From positions 1 through 64,000 of the forward strand of contig CAKSZH010000010.1 of NCBI GenBank assembly GCA_934525675.1: a stretch of 64,000 nucleotides of DNA. Direction: 5' to 3'. The DNA is from an uncultured Eubacteriales bacterium. GTDB lineage: Bacteria > Bacillota > Clostridia > Oscillospirales > CAG-272. The notes below the pieces were generated by a model that saw only the letters and a list, made by a program, of their open reading frames with translations, made no database searches and was not told where the DNA came from. This document shows, piece after piece, positions 47,776-57,187 of this stretch (position 1 is the first letter of the stretch; each line of letters opens with the position of its first letter). The position numbers and the translations under genes are program-made.

Positions 47776-50055
47776 ATGAGAAAAAGGCTTTTATGTATCC
47801 TGCTTGCCGCAGTGATGCTTTTGTCCGCCGCGGCTTTGTCCGGCTGTGCCGGCACAACCGGTGATGCCAAGGGCAATATCAGCAAAGATGCGTCCGAGAA
47901 CGCGGTGACGCTTGTCATGTGGCTGGTGACCAACGACACCACAACCCCCGAAGCGGTCGAAAACGTACAGGCGGCGATCAATAAGATCACGCAGGACAAA
48001 TTCAAGATCCGCCTGTTGCTCAAGTATTACACCGAGGACGAATACTATCAGAAGCTGGAGGACGCGTTCCGCTATCAGGAGAGCAACGGTACCGAGGGCG
48101 GCAATGACGACGATAAGGAAAACGAGACCGTCGTCAACGATTACGGCTTCACCGAGATCAAGTATCCCGACCCCACCCCGAATCAGGTAGACATCGTGTA
48201 TTTCGCGGGTTATGACCGCTATGTTTCCTACAGCCCGTATCTTGCCGCGCTTGACAATATGCTGGAAGATCAGGGCATGAAGATGACCAAGTATATCTCC
48301 TCTTCCTACCTGGAAGGCGTCAAGCTGAACGGCACGACCTATGCGATTCCGAACTACAATGTTGCCGGCAAGTACAAATATATGCTCATCGACCGTGAGC
48401 TTTACGACAAGTATTATCAGCTGACTCCTCTCAACGAGATCCGCACGGTCTTCGATCTGGAACCCTTCATTCACCGCGTCAATGACTATGAGGATGTCCT
48501 CCCCATCGATGCGGATTTTGAGGAACTCAAGAGCCAGCTTGCGTTTTTCTGGTCGGTCAACCCCGACAATCTGGAGGTGACCTCCGATTTCAGTCTGGTC
48601 GGGTATACCTACACCGATTACAGCCTGCTCAACCGTGGCGAGACGCTGATGAGTTTCCAGAATCTTTTTGAAAACGACACCTTTACCAAGAACTTCAGAA
48701 CGCTCATGGAGTATAAGCTCGACTCCTGCTTCGGTACGGCTACGGAAGGCGACCGTGCGGCGGTATCGTTTGTGACCGGCAACGCGTCCACGCTCCGCAA
48801 ATGCGGTGCGGTGATTGTCAATGAAGATACCGATCCCGAAGCGCTTTACAGAGACCTCAAGGGCGATGAGAGCGTCAGGTATTACGCCGTTGCCGTCGGT
48901 TATCCGACTCTGGAGGAGACGGATCTGTTCGGCGATCTGTTCGGTATCTGCCGTTATTCCGCTTCCACCAAGAAGAGCATGACTGTGCTCAATGAACTGA
49001 ATACCAATCCCTCCCTCCGCAATCTGCTCCAGTACGGTGTGGAAGGCACCAACTACACTTTGACCGACAAGGGACAGGTACATATGCTGAACGACAGTTA
49101 CAGCATGGATCTGGAAAAAACGGGCAACGTCATGATCGCATACACCTATGAGGGAACCGATCTGACGTGGTATGATTCGGCACTGAAACAGAACCGCGAT
49201 ACGGTCGTACATCCGCTCTATCAGTTCTCCTTCTACCTGAACGATACCGCGGTCTCCAAGGATTATTCCTTCATGGAGTATGTGTCTGTGCCCGAAGAGG
49301 ATCAGGCAAACTGGAGCGTGGCGCACACAAAGTATTACACCTTCGAGGAAACCGGGAAAGGTGTGGGCGAGTATACCCAGGCGACCGAAGAGTATGACGA
49401 CATGAAGGATTACTACAGCTGGGAAGCCTCGTACCGCAAGTACGTGTACATCGACGCCGAGGGGCACCGCAGATCCGCTACCGCAGTCTACGACCCGACG
49501 GTGACTTACTACACGGATTCCATGGAGCTGACGCCGATCGACGACGCATTCATGACGGAAGTCTCCCTCTCCTCCGACGACGAGGAAACCAAGGGAAGCA
49601 AGTGGGATCCCTCCAAGTACTATGTATTTGATGAGGATACCAAGGCGTATGTCAAGGCAACGGGCGAGTTTGACGAGGATACGGTGTATTACAGCTGGAC
49701 CCTGACCCGCAGTCTGTACGTCATCAAGGACGCGGACGGAAATTACCGCCAGAGCCCCGAAAAATTCGATCCGACGCTCACCTATTATAAGGCAACCATG
49801 GACATGGATCTGGTGCGGAGCATTTACGAGTGGTCCGCCGAGGCGTGGAACTCCTTCATGGAATGTACCACGCTGGAGAAGGTCGATCAGCTGATTACCT
49901 CCTGCTTGTCCAAGTACAGAGCACTGACCAACCATATCATGAGCAAGGCAACGGATCTGAGTTACAAGCCCGCCGATGGCGTGACCGATTCCGGGCTCAG
50001 CGCTCCGTACAAAATTTATTACGAATGGGCAAAGAACAACCACTACATTCCGTAA
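47776..50055 (+). CDS. Extracellular solute-binding lipoprotein with inserted four-fold repeat
   Basis: This is a lipid-anchored, family-1-like ABC solute-binding protein. The 759-aa product starts with a lipoprotein signal (MRKRLL, hydrophobic core, lipobox LSGC). The binding-protein core (about 40-510 and 680-759) has VTLVMWLVTNDTTTPE at the first strand and YAIPNYNVAGKYKYMLIDRE in the cleft region. It is longer than the usual 420-550 aa because residues ~519-675 hold four related units: KYYTFEE... (519), KYVYIDAEG... (555), KYYVFDEDT... (614) and SLYVIKDADG... (646). Each ends in an acidic or Asp-Pro turn and a YY pair, arranged as A-B-A-B. No permease or ATPase genes are adjacent, so the ligand is unknown. 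Confidence 0.85.
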   Translation: MRKRLLCILLAAVMLLSAAALSGCAGTTGDAKGNISKDASENAVTLVMWLVTNDTTTPEAVENVQAAINKITQDKFKIRLLLKYYTEDEYYQKLEDAFRYQESNGTEGGNDDDKENETVVNDYGFTEIKYPDPTPNQVDIVYFAGYDRYVSYSPYLAALDNMLEDQGMKMTKYISSSYLEGVKLNGTTYAIPNYNVAGKYKYMLIDRELYDKYYQLTPLNEIRTVFDLEPFIHRVNDYEDVLPIDADFEELKSQLAFFWSVNPDNLEVTSDFSLVGYTYTDYSLLNRGETLMSFQNLFENDTFTKNFRTLMEYKLDSCFGTATEGDRAAVSFVTGNASTLRKCGAVIVNEDTDPEALYRDLKGDESVRYYAVAVGYPTLEETDLFGDLFGICRYSASTKKSMTVLNELNTNPSLRNLLQYGVEGTNYTLTDKGQVHMLNDSYSMDLEKTGNVMIAYTYEGTDLTWYDSALKQNRDTVVHPLYQFSFYLNDTAVSKDYSFMEYVSVPEEDQANWSVAHTKYYTFEETGKGVGEYTQATEEYDDMKDYYSWEASYRKYVYIDAEGHRRSATAVYDPTVTYYTDSMELTPIDDAFMTEVSLSSDDEETKGSKWDPSKYYVFDEDTKAYVKATGEFDEDTVYYSWTLTRSLYVIKDADGNYRQSPEKFDPTLTYYKATMDMDLVRSIYEWSAEAWNSFMECTTLEKVDQLITSCLSKYRALTNHIMSKATDLSYKPADGVTDSGLSAPYKIYYEWAKNNHYIP

Positions 50056-50069
50056 CGGAATGACGGATC

Positions 50070-50096
50070 AGCCGGGATGGAAACATTCCGGCTTTT
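50070..50096 (+). terminator. Terminator after the lipoprotein gene
   Basis: The stem AGCCGGGATG/CATTCCGGCT (one G-T pair) with loop GAAA is followed by a short T-run. Confidence 0.8.
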
Positions 50097-50127
50097 CCTG
50101 TTTCAAAAAAGACTGTGAGGGGAAGAT

Positions 50128-50769
50128 ATGACCTATACCGATCTGATCTGGGACTTCAACGGTACTCTGTACGACGACGTGCAGGCGTGCCTTGACAGCA
50201 TTGATACACTGCTTGTCCGGTACGGCAAACCGCCGCTCGGTACCAAGGAACGGTACCGCGAGGTATTCGGTTTTCCCATTGAGGAGTATTACCGCCGCGC
50301 CGGATTTGATTTTGATGAGGCGCCGTTTGAAAAGCTCGCACACGAGTGGGTGGAACTGTACTTTACAAACAGCATCCATTCCGGACTGTATCCCGGTGCC
50401 GGGGATGCGCTTGGAGCGTTCCGTTCCATGGGATACCGCCATACGCTGCTTTCGGCAACCGAACTCGGAATGCTGCAAGGGCAGGTGGGGGCGCTCGGCA
50501 TTGGCGGATACTTTGACAAAATACTGGGACGCGGCGACATTTACGCGCACAGCAAGACCGAACTCGGACGGATGTGGAAGAAACAGCACCCCGACCGCCG
50601 CCCGCTCTTTATCGGGGATACCGTACACGACGCGGAGACTGCCGACGCCATGGGGGCAGACTGTGTGCTGATTGCCGCGGGGCATCAGTCTGGGCAGGTG
50701 CTTCTTGCCACGGGAAAGCCGGTGCTCGACAGCATTCGGGAACTTGTTCCGTTTGTCGGCGCGACCTGA
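50128..50769 (+). CDS. HAD-family hydrolase with DFNGT motif
   Basis: This 213-aa protein resembles phosphoglycolate phosphatase-type HAD enzymes: motif I LIWDFNGTLYDD (about 6-17), motif II LLSATE, the motif III lysine in AHSKTELG and motif IV RPLFIGDTVHDAETA. The second Asp of the canonical DxDGT motif is Asn here (DFNGT). That residue is the acid/base in phosphatases, so catalysis may be altered, although DFNGT variants recur in Firmicutes. GAGGGGAAG precedes ATG 50128. It has no obvious promoter of its own and may depend on read-through. Confidence 0.85.
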   Translation: MTYTDLIWDFNGTLYDDVQACLDSIDTLLVRYGKPPLGTKERYREVFGFPIEEYYRRAGFDFDEAPFEKLAHEWVELYFTNSIHSGLYPGAGDALGAFRSMGYRHTLLSATELGMLQGQVGALGIGGYFDKILGRGDIYAHSKTELGRMWKKQHPDRRPLFIGDTVHDAETADAMGADCVLIAAGHQSGQVLLATGKPVLDSIRELVPFVGAT

Positions 50770-50811
50770 TTTTTGTCCATGTGAAATTTCCCGCGGATTT
50801 GCGGGAAAATC

Positions 50812-50840
50812 TTGAAATCTTTTCGGGTTTGGTGTACAAT
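50812..50840 (+). promoter_or_regulatory. Sigma-A promoter of the yfmF-yfmH-lgt-folD operon
   Basis: TTGAAA (50812-50817), 17-bp spacer, TACAAT (50835-50840), about 48 bp before ATG 50888. Confidence 0.78.
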
Positions 50841-50887
50841 ATAAAGGATTATATGGGCGTTACAGCCGGGAAGCGGGGTGAGTGGTC

Positions 50888-52201
50888 ATGGAGAACGATC
50901 AGAAAGTCATCGGGCGCGCGGGGACCCTGCGCGTTTTTCCGACAAATCGCTTCAAGACCGGTATGCTGTCCGTCCTGACCGTGCTTCCGCCCGATCCCGT
51001 CCGGACCCCTCTGGAGCGGCTTCTGTTCTCGGTTTTGTGCCGCGGTACGGAAAAGTATCCGACCGTCGCGTCGCTCAACCGCCGTATGGATGCATTGTAT
51101 GCGTCGGGACTCAGCGTCCGCTCGACGCGCTACGGCAATTATCAGCTGTTCGGCTTCCGTGCGGATTTTCTGGAAGAACGGTACATTCCGGACGGCTGTG
51201 ACGTGACAGACGGGATGCTGGAGATTGTGGAACAGCTTCTGTTTCACCCGCTTCTGGAGAACGGACGCTTTTCGGAAGCCTATCTCGCAAGCGAAAAGAA
51301 GATTCAGTGTGACGCCATCCGCGCGTCGCAAAGCAACCCGCAGGCATACGCCGTGCGCCGCTGTCAGGAAATGCTGTACGGGGATGACCCGTTTGTTGTC
51401 TCCCAGCTTGGCACGGAGGAATTGGTAAAAGGTTTTACGGGGGATGACCTGCTTGCGGAATCGGTCCGGCTGTTCGGAAGTGCGGAACGCCACGGCGTGC
51501 CGTTTCAATTTGTCTATGTCGGAAGTATGTCACCGGACGCCATGGCGCACCGCCTGGAGAATCGTTTCGGTTCGTATACGGCGGGGGAGCGCGTGTCTGT
51601 CGGAACACCGGTCCCGCAGTTTGGCGGAACGCTCCGTTCGGCGACGGAGGAGATGCCCGTGGCGCAGAGCCGCCTGGTGATTGCCATTCCGACCGGTGTG
51701 ACGCTGAACTCGCCGGAATTCTATGCTATGCTCGTGCTCAACGAAATGCTCGGCGTGTCGCCCGCATCCAAACTGTTTCTGGAAGTCAGAGAAAAAAAGA
51801 GCCTGTGCTATCATTGCGCGTCGTCCTATGATTTCTACAAGGGTGTGATCTATATCACCGCGGGAATCCGTCGGGAGAACCGCGAGGCGGCAACAGAAGG
51901 AATCTTCCTGCAATTGGAGGCGCTCCGCCGCGGGGATTTCACGGAGGACGAGTTACAGGTTGCAAAGAAATCGCTTGCCAATTCCTATCGTCAGATCCCG
52001 GATAATCCCGGCGCCATTGAGGGGTACGCATTCGGGCGAGCGCTTTACGGTGTCCGCACCACGGTGGAGGAGACCATGGCGCATTTCGGAAACGTCACGC
52101 GGGAAGACCTGATTGCCGCGGCGGGGCGGCTGAACCCGGAGGTTCTGTTCTTCCTGGACGGCACGGGAAAAGGCGGAGAGGAGGACGACGATGAGAACTG
52201 A
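50888..52201 (+). CDS. yfmF: YfmF-like M16-family protein (catalytically empty partner)
   Basis: The 437-aa protein has the M16 peptidase fold, but the zinc-binding HxxEH segment is replaced (LLFSVLCRGTEKYPTVASLN), as in inactive M16 partners. The paired YfmF/YfmH proteins are annotated as associated with the 5-aminopentanol modification of elongation factor P in B. subtilis. The C-terminal half keeps the family pattern LNEMLGVSPASKLFLEVREK followed by KSLCYH. ATG 50888 is preceded by GGGGTGAG. The end overlaps the yfmH start by 11 bases. Confidence 0.88.
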   Translation: MENDQKVIGRAGTLRVFPTNRFKTGMLSVLTVLPPDPVRTPLERLLFSVLCRGTEKYPTVASLNRRMDALYASGLSVRSTRYGNYQLFGFRADFLEERYIPDGCDVTDGMLEIVEQLLFHPLLENGRFSEAYLASEKKIQCDAIRASQSNPQAYAVRRCQEMLYGDDPFVVSQLGTEELVKGFTGDDLLAESVRLFGSAERHGVPFQFVYVGSMSPDAMAHRLENRFGSYTAGERVSVGTPVPQFGGTLRSATEEMPVAQSRLVIAIPTGVTLNSPEFYAMLVLNEMLGVSPASKLFLEVREKKSLCYHCASSYDFYKGVIYITAGIRRENREAATEGIFLQLEALRRGDFTEDELQVAKKSLANSYRQIPDNPGAIEGYAFGRALYGVRTTVEETMAHFGNVTREDLIAAAGRLNPEVLFFLDGTGKGGEEDDDEN

Positions 52202-53504
52202 CGGCGGAGCACAATACGAAAAGACAGAGTTTTCGTCGGAATTCCTCGGGGAACACTATTGCCGTGTGCGGCATCCGAGCGGGCTTTCGGTTTATGTGTT
52301 TCCGAAGAGAATGTCCACGTCCTACGCGTTGTTGGCTACCCGCTACGGCGCGGCGGACAATTGTTTCTGCTTTGAAGGAGAAAAAGAATTTGTCCGGTTG
52401 CCCGCAGGCGTCGCGCATTTTCTGGAGCACAAACTTTTTGATAACCCGGATGGGAGCGACGCGATCATGCGCCTGTCCGCGCTGGGAGCCGACGCAAACG
52501 CTTACACCGATTACGACCGCACTGCGTATCTTTTCAGCGCGACCGACCACGTTTACGAAGCGCTCGCGGAGCTGATTGGCTTTGTGACAAACCCGTATTT
52601 CACGGAGGAAACCGTGAAAAAGGAGCAGGGGATCATTGCCGAGGAGATCCGGATGTACGAGGACCATCCCGGCGACCGTTGCTTCCGCGGTATGCTGACA
52701 GGGCTTTATGAAAACGCGGAACTGCGGGAGAACATCTGCGGCACCGAACAGTCCATTGCCGCGATCACGCCGGAAATTCTGTACCGCGCATATCACACCT
52801 TTTACCGTCCCTCCAACATGGTGCTGATCGTGACGGGGGACGTGACGGAGGAAGGCGTGATGGAGGTCTGTGACCGGGTGCTTCCGAAGACGGAGCCGGA
52901 CCGCCGCAGGATTCTCCGGGAACCGGCTCGGGAACCCGCCCGCGCATTCCGCAAAAGAACGGAATACAGGATGCAGACAGGCAAAACCCAGTTCTGCCTT
53001 GCCATGAAGGACCCCGTGACGGGGCTTTCCCCCGGGGAACGCTTCGCCCGCACGACTGCGGTCTCCCTGCTTGACGATATGCTTTTTTCCATGGCGGAGC
53101 CGTTTTACAACCGCCTGTTTGAAGCGGGGCTGGTTTCACCGCTCTGGTCATACGGATACAATACCTACGGCACGTATGCGTTCAACGGCATTTCCGGCGA
53201 GGCGGACGACCCCGACCGGGTCCTTGAGGAGTGGCACCGCTACCTCGGTGAGGTGCGGCGGGACGGACTTTCCCCGGAAAGCTTTCTCCGCAATCAGCGT
53301 GCGTCGGTGGCGGAGTTCATCAAGCTGTTTGATTCCACCGAGGACATCGGCGAGGCACTGCTTCAGTCCGCACTGGACGGCGTGGATCTCTTCCGCAACA
53401 TGGATGCCGTGGAGAGTGTTACCATGGAAGAGCTGAATGCGCTTCTTGACACGCTTTTCCGGGAAGAATACGAAACCTTATCGGTCGTAAGACCGCTTGA
53501 ATAA
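52191..53504 (+). CDS. yfmH: YfmH-like M16 zinc peptidase
   Basis: This is the active partner of the M16 pair. The 437-aa protein carries the inverted zinc motif HFLEH (in GVAHFLEHKLFDNPDG, about 78-93) and the distal ligand Glu in GIIAEEIRMYEDHPGD (about 147-162). M16 pairs enclose peptides in a chamber; the natural substrate is unknown. GGAGAGGAGG lies inside the yfmF end, just before ATG 52191. The Lgt gene follows at once. Confidence 0.92.
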   Translation: MRTDGGAQYEKTEFSSEFLGEHYCRVRHPSGLSVYVFPKRMSTSYALLATRYGAADNCFCFEGEKEFVRLPAGVAHFLEHKLFDNPDGSDAIMRLSALGADANAYTDYDRTAYLFSATDHVYEALAELIGFVTNPYFTEETVKKEQGIIAEEIRMYEDHPGDRCFRGMLTGLYENAELRENICGTEQSIAAITPEILYRAYHTFYRPSNMVLIVTGDVTEEGVMEVCDRVLPKTEPDRRRILREPAREPARAFRKRTEYRMQTGKTQFCLAMKDPVTGLSPGERFARTTAVSLLDDMLFSMAEPFYNRLFEAGLVSPLWSYGYNTYGTYAFNGISGEADDPDRVLEEWHRYLGEVRRDGLSPESFLRNQRASVAEFIKLFDSTEDIGEALLQSALDGVDLFRNMDAVESVTMEELNALLDTLFREEYETLSVVRPLE

Positions 53505-53528
53505 ACAGAAAGAAAAGGAGTGATACAA

Positions 53529-54743
53529 ATGATCGATCCGACCACAATTTCGTTCCCCGGTATCGGAATCGGGGAATTCACGGTGGACAAGGTTGCCTTC
53601 TCCATCGGAAAACTTGAGGTGCGCTGGTATGGCGTTTTCATTACGCTCGGCATCATCTGCGCCTTCATCGTTGCGTATCTGCATACGAGGGACGACGGGC
53701 TTGTGCCGGACGACCTGCTTGACATCGGACTGGTTTCGGTGATTGCGGGAATCGTCGGCGCGCGGCTGTATTACGTCATCACCTCCGCGTCGAGCGGGCG
53801 TGACACCTACAACAGTTTTCTTGACGTGATCGCCGTCTGGAACGGCGGACTTGCCATTTACGGCGGTGTGATCGGCGGATGTCTGGCGGTCTATCTGATG
53901 TGCCGCTACAAAAAGATCAACTGGCAGAAGCTGCTTGACGCCATTGTGCCCGGCATAATGATTGCGCAGGTCATCGGCAGATGGGGCAATTTCATCAACG
54001 GGGAAGCGCACGGTGGCATCGTCATGGAGGGAAGCCCGCTTTATTTCCTTCGCATGGGGCTTTACGAGGGCGGGACCTTTGCCTGCTATCACCCCACCTT
54101 CTTTTATGAATCTCTCTGGAACCTGATCGGCTTTGTCCTCATTCAGGTGTTCTACAAGAAAAAGAAATTCGACGGACAGATTCTCCTTGAATACGTTACC
54201 TGGTACGGCTTCGGCAGAATGTTCATTGAGGGACTCCGTACCGACAGTCTGTATCTCGGTCACACGGGGATCCGCGTGTCGCAGCTGGTCGGATTCCTCT
54301 GCTTCCTCATCGGCGGCGGACTGCTTGTCGCAGGTCTGATTGCGGCAAAGAAGGGGAAACTCTGCGTCGCGGACAACGTCTATTATCCCGGCGCCAAGAG
54401 ACTGCTTCTTCAGGAAAAGGAGCGTTTTGTGGAAGAGGCGATTGCGGAGAAAGCCGCAAGAGAGGCTGCTGCGAATGCGGAGCATGAGGACGGAGCGGAC
54501 GGTGCCTCCGAAACCGATGATGCCGATGCGGGCAAAGCCGACGGGCAGGAAATGGAGCAAACCGACGCGGACGCTGTAACCTCAGATGTCAATGAAAAGG
54601 ACCCTGCTACCAAAACGGCGGATACGACCTCCGGAAAGCCGGAATCCGCAGAAACGGAAGAGGCAACGGCGGACAAGGATGCAGACAAAGCGTCCGAAGA
54701 AACGAATGACGACACAAAGAAAGATGAGAGCAACCATGGCTGA
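53529..54743 (+). CDS. lgt: Prolipoprotein diacylglyceryl transferase with acidic C-terminal tail
   Basis: Lgt transfers diacylglycerol from phosphatidylglycerol to the lipobox Cys of prolipoproteins, such as the two lipoproteins in this window. The catalytic membrane domain (about 1-285) has seven helices and the signature GRWGNFINGEAHGG (about 154-167), plus HPTFFYES and YGFGRMFIEGLRTD. ATG 53529 has AAGGAG eight bases upstream; GTG 53520 is too close to it. The 404-aa length exceeds the usual 260-300: from about residue 295 there is a low-complexity, Asp/Glu/Ala/Thr/Lys-rich cytoplasmic tail of about 110 residues. The stop overlaps the folD start by eight bases. Confidence 0.93.
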   Translation: MIDPTTISFPGIGIGEFTVDKVAFSIGKLEVRWYGVFITLGIICAFIVAYLHTRDDGLVPDDLLDIGLVSVIAGIVGARLYYVITSASSGRDTYNSFLDVIAVWNGGLAIYGGVIGGCLAVYLMCRYKKINWQKLLDAIVPGIMIAQVIGRWGNFINGEAHGGIVMEGSPLYFLRMGLYEGGTFACYHPTFFYESLWNLIGFVLIQVFYKKKKFDGQILLEYVTWYGFGRMFIEGLRTDSLYLGHTGIRVSQLVGFLCFLIGGGLLVAGLIAAKKGKLCVADNVYYPGAKRLLLQEKERFVEEAIAEKAAREAAANAEHEDGADGASETDDADAGKADGQEMEQTDADAVTSDVNEKDPATKTADTTSGKPESAETEEATADKDADKASEETNDDTKKDESNHG

Positions 54744-55605
54744 AGCAGAACGCATTGACGGGAAAGCCGTATCGGCAAAGCTCCGCGCCGATCTCCGGAG
54801 GGAAACCGAGGAGTTTACCAGTAAGACCGGAATCGTTCCCGGGCTTGCGGTCGTTCTCGTCGGCAACAATCCGGCATCGGAAGTGTATGTGCGCAACAAG
54901 AAGAAAGCCGCTCTGGATTGCGGATTCTATTCCGAGGAGCACGATCTGCCTGCGGATACGACAAAGGAGCAGCTGGACGACCTGATCAGAGGGCTCAACC
55001 GTGACCCGAAGATTCACGGAATTTTAGTTCAGCTCCCGCTTCCCGCGGGGCTGGATGAGCGGGATGTCATTCTCGGCATCGATCCGTCCAAGGATGTGGA
55101 TGCGTTTCACCCCTACAATGCGGGAAAGATCATGATCGGTGAGCCGGACTTTCTGCCATGTACTCCTGCCGGCGTGATGGAGTTGCTCCGCGCATACGGG
55201 GTAGAGATTGCAGGCAAGGAATGTGTCGTGGTCGGACGGTCGAACATTGTCGGCAAGCCGCAGGCGATGCTTCTGCTCGCCGGGGACGGCACCGTGACCG
55301 TTTGCCACAGCAAGACAAAGAACCTCTGTGAGATTACCCGTCGTGCGGACATTCTGGTCGTTGCCGTCGGACGTGCGGATTTTATCCGGGGCGACATGGT
55401 GAAGGACGGTGCGGTTGTCATCGACGTTGGCATGAACCGCCGCGCGGACGGAAAGCTGTGCGGGGACGTGTGCTTTGACGAGGTAAAGGAAAAAGCGTCC
55501 CTGATTACGCCGGTGCCCGGCGGGGTCGGACCCATGACCATCACCATGCTGATGAAAAATACGCTGACTGCCGCCCGTCGAGCGGCGGAAAAGAGAAAAG
55601 AATGA
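54736..55605 (+). CDS. folD: Methylenetetrahydrofolate dehydrogenase/cyclohydrolase
   Basis: FolD interconverts 5,10-methylene-THF and 10-formyl-THF for purine and fMet synthesis. The 289-aa protein has PASEVYVRNKKKAAL (catalytic Lys), ILVQLPLP, DVDAFHPYNAGKI, the NADP loop VVGRSNIVGKPQA and the closing PGGVGPMTITMLMKNT. ATG 54736 lies inside the lgt end; ATG 54724 is an alternative in the same frame. It overlaps the next gene by four bases (ATGA). Confidence 0.96.
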   Translation: MAEAERIDGKAVSAKLRADLRRETEEFTSKTGIVPGLAVVLVGNNPASEVYVRNKKKAALDCGFYSEEHDLPADTTKEQLDDLIRGLNRDPKIHGILVQLPLPAGLDERDVILGIDPSKDVDAFHPYNAGKIMIGEPDFLPCTPAGVMELLRAYGVEIAGKECVVVGRSNIVGKPQAMLLLAGDGTVTVCHSKTKNLCEITRRADILVVAVGRADFIRGDMVKDGAVVIDVGMNRRADGKLCGDVCFDEVKEKASLITPVPGGVGPMTITMLMKNTLTAARRAAEKRKE

Positions 55606-56783
55606 GCTTTGAACCCGAACACAATCAAGGAAAAAACGCGGATGCCGCAAGAAGCGGGAGATCTGTGCCTTTCGCGTGGATTCTGGTTCTTCTTCTGGCG
55701 GTCACACTTCTGCTCGTTTTTCTGGTGACGATCCGTTCCTGCCAGGTGGCGCCCCCCGGAGGACATACCGACGGCAAGGAAACCGGGAGCGGGGGAGAGA
55801 GTATCACCGATTCCGGAGATACCGCGCCGCGGGAAACCGAAACTTCCGATGAGTCCGTCGCGGTTACATATCCATACGCTATCGTGCTCCGCCGGGATTC
55901 TTATCTTCCCACGACGGGAACGGGAACCTATCACTTGTCCACCGGAGCTATCGGCTCCACCAACGCGATTATTGTGGATTTGGATACACTTGTCGCCTCC
56001 GCAGAACTTGGTGCGGACGAGCGGATTTATCCCGCCTCCATGACCAAAATCATGACGCTGATGGTCGCCTGCGACGCGATCTCCGACCTGAAAGCAAAGG
56101 TCACCGTTTCCAAAGAATCCATTGAATTCGCGCAGTCGCACGGCGCGTCCATGGCAGGGTTTATATATGCGGGGGAGACCTGCACGGTGGAGGACCTCCT
56201 GTACGGCGTGGCGGTCAAGTCCGGCGCGGAGGCGACCTATATGCTGGTGCAGTATACCGCGGGCAGTGAGGAAGCATTCGTGGAGCGCATGAATGCCAAG
56301 TGCCGCGAGCTGGGGCTGACCAAAACACATTTCTCCAATTCGGTCGGGCTTCACAGCACGGAGAATTATACGACAGTCCGGGAAATGGCGGCGATTTTTG
56401 CCTGTGCGCTCGATAACGAGCTTTGCCGCAAGCTCCTGTCAACCGATGTTTACCGCGCCGAGGTCGGATACGTCAAGGACGACGGTACCCCCGCGACCTA
56501 CCCCGTGACCATGTACAACACGCTGATGGTCCGCATGGAAAACCTCAATACGCTGTACGGCAAGAATACCTACAAAAAGGAACTGCCGAACGGCATGACG
56601 GTGACGGGCAGCAAGACCGGGTATATTGATTATACCGACGCCGGCGGATACCATAAAAATTTTACGCTTGCGACCTACGCCACAGACGGGAAAAAGACCT
56701 ATCTGGTGGTGACCGCGGGCGCGACGGCGACTAAGGTGCCGCTTGACGATTATCAGTATCTTTACAAGAATTTCACCGATTGA
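55602..56783 (+). CDS. Serine-type D-Ala-D-Ala carboxypeptidase (peptidase S11)
   Basis: A membrane-anchored penicillin-binding protein that trims the terminal D-Ala from muropeptides. The 393-aa protein has a cytoplasmic N-terminus of about 22 residues, one transmembrane anchor (about 23-46), a Ser/Thr/Gly-rich linker (50-85) and the S11 domain. The active-site Ser is in PASMTKIMT (about 144-152), the second motif is SGAEA rather than the common SGN, and the third is GSKTGYID (about 335). Family members with DacF-like layout act in vegetative wall or spore cortex synthesis. It overlaps folD by four bases and ends the operon at a strong terminator. Confidence 0.93.
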   Translation: MSFEPEHNQGKNADAARSGRSVPFAWILVLLLAVTLLLVFLVTIRSCQVAPPGGHTDGKETGSGGESITDSGDTAPRETETSDESVAVTYPYAIVLRRDSYLPTTGTGTYHLSTGAIGSTNAIIVDLDTLVASAELGADERIYPASMTKIMTLMVACDAISDLKAKVTVSKESIEFAQSHGASMAGFIYAGETCTVEDLLYGVAVKSGAEATYMLVQYTAGSEEAFVERMNAKCRELGLTKTHFSNSVGLHSTENYTTVREMAAIFACALDNELCRKLLSTDVYRAEVGYVKDDGTPATYPVTMYNTLMVRMENLNTLYGKNTYKKELPNGMTVTGSKTGYIDYTDAGGYHKNFTLATYATDGKKTYLVVTAGATATKVPLDDYQYLYKNFTD

Positions 56784-56870
56784 CGGGTCGGCAGAACCGG
56801 TGCCGGAATTTTGGGGTCGGACGCCGGACTGCCGGGACGCCGAAGCCGGGCACCGGAACGTCCAAGCCAT

Positions 56871-56923
56871 ACGAAAACCGGGAGCCGCACGGAGAAAGCC
56901 GTGCGGCTCCCGGTTTTCGTTTT
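56871..56923 (+). terminator. Very strong terminator closing the yfmF-folD-carboxypeptidase operon
   Basis: A 22-bp perfect stem (56871-56892/56899-56920) with loop AGAAAG is followed by TTTC. Confidence 0.9.
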
Positions 56924-56951
56924 CGGTTGCCGGCGGGCGCGTGTCGGCATG

Positions 56952-57100
56952 CGTTATGACAGAACGATTGCTTTCTTTGGGCGTCCTCCTTCGCCCGGCG
57001 GTCGGGAGCCTGCGATACGTTATGACAGAGTGACGGCTTTTCGGTGACACCCGCACCCAGCGGTTGCGCGTTCGCGGCACATCATTACAGAACGACGGTT
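56952..57100 (+). repeat. Three spaced copies of a ~20-bp motif in a gene-free gap
   Basis: CGTTATGACAGAACGATTGC (56952), CGTTATGACAGAGTGACGGC (57018) and ATCATTACAGAACGACGG (57081) recur every 63-66 bp in the 470-base gap between the carboxypeptidase and the small gene at 57254. Otherwise this gap holds only the terminator at 56871 and the promoter at 57188. Confidence 0.65.
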
Positions 57101-57187
57101 CCCCGGAGTTTTTTCCCCCGTCGGCTATTCACACGTGCCACGTCAGTTATATTCTTGTTATGGAATTAAAATGCAGATAAGATTCCC

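Noticed and set aside
47791..50043. 750-codon minus-strand open frame opposite the solute-binding lipoprotein
   Set aside because: Mirror of a real gene with lipobox and promoter; the translated product shows no motif.
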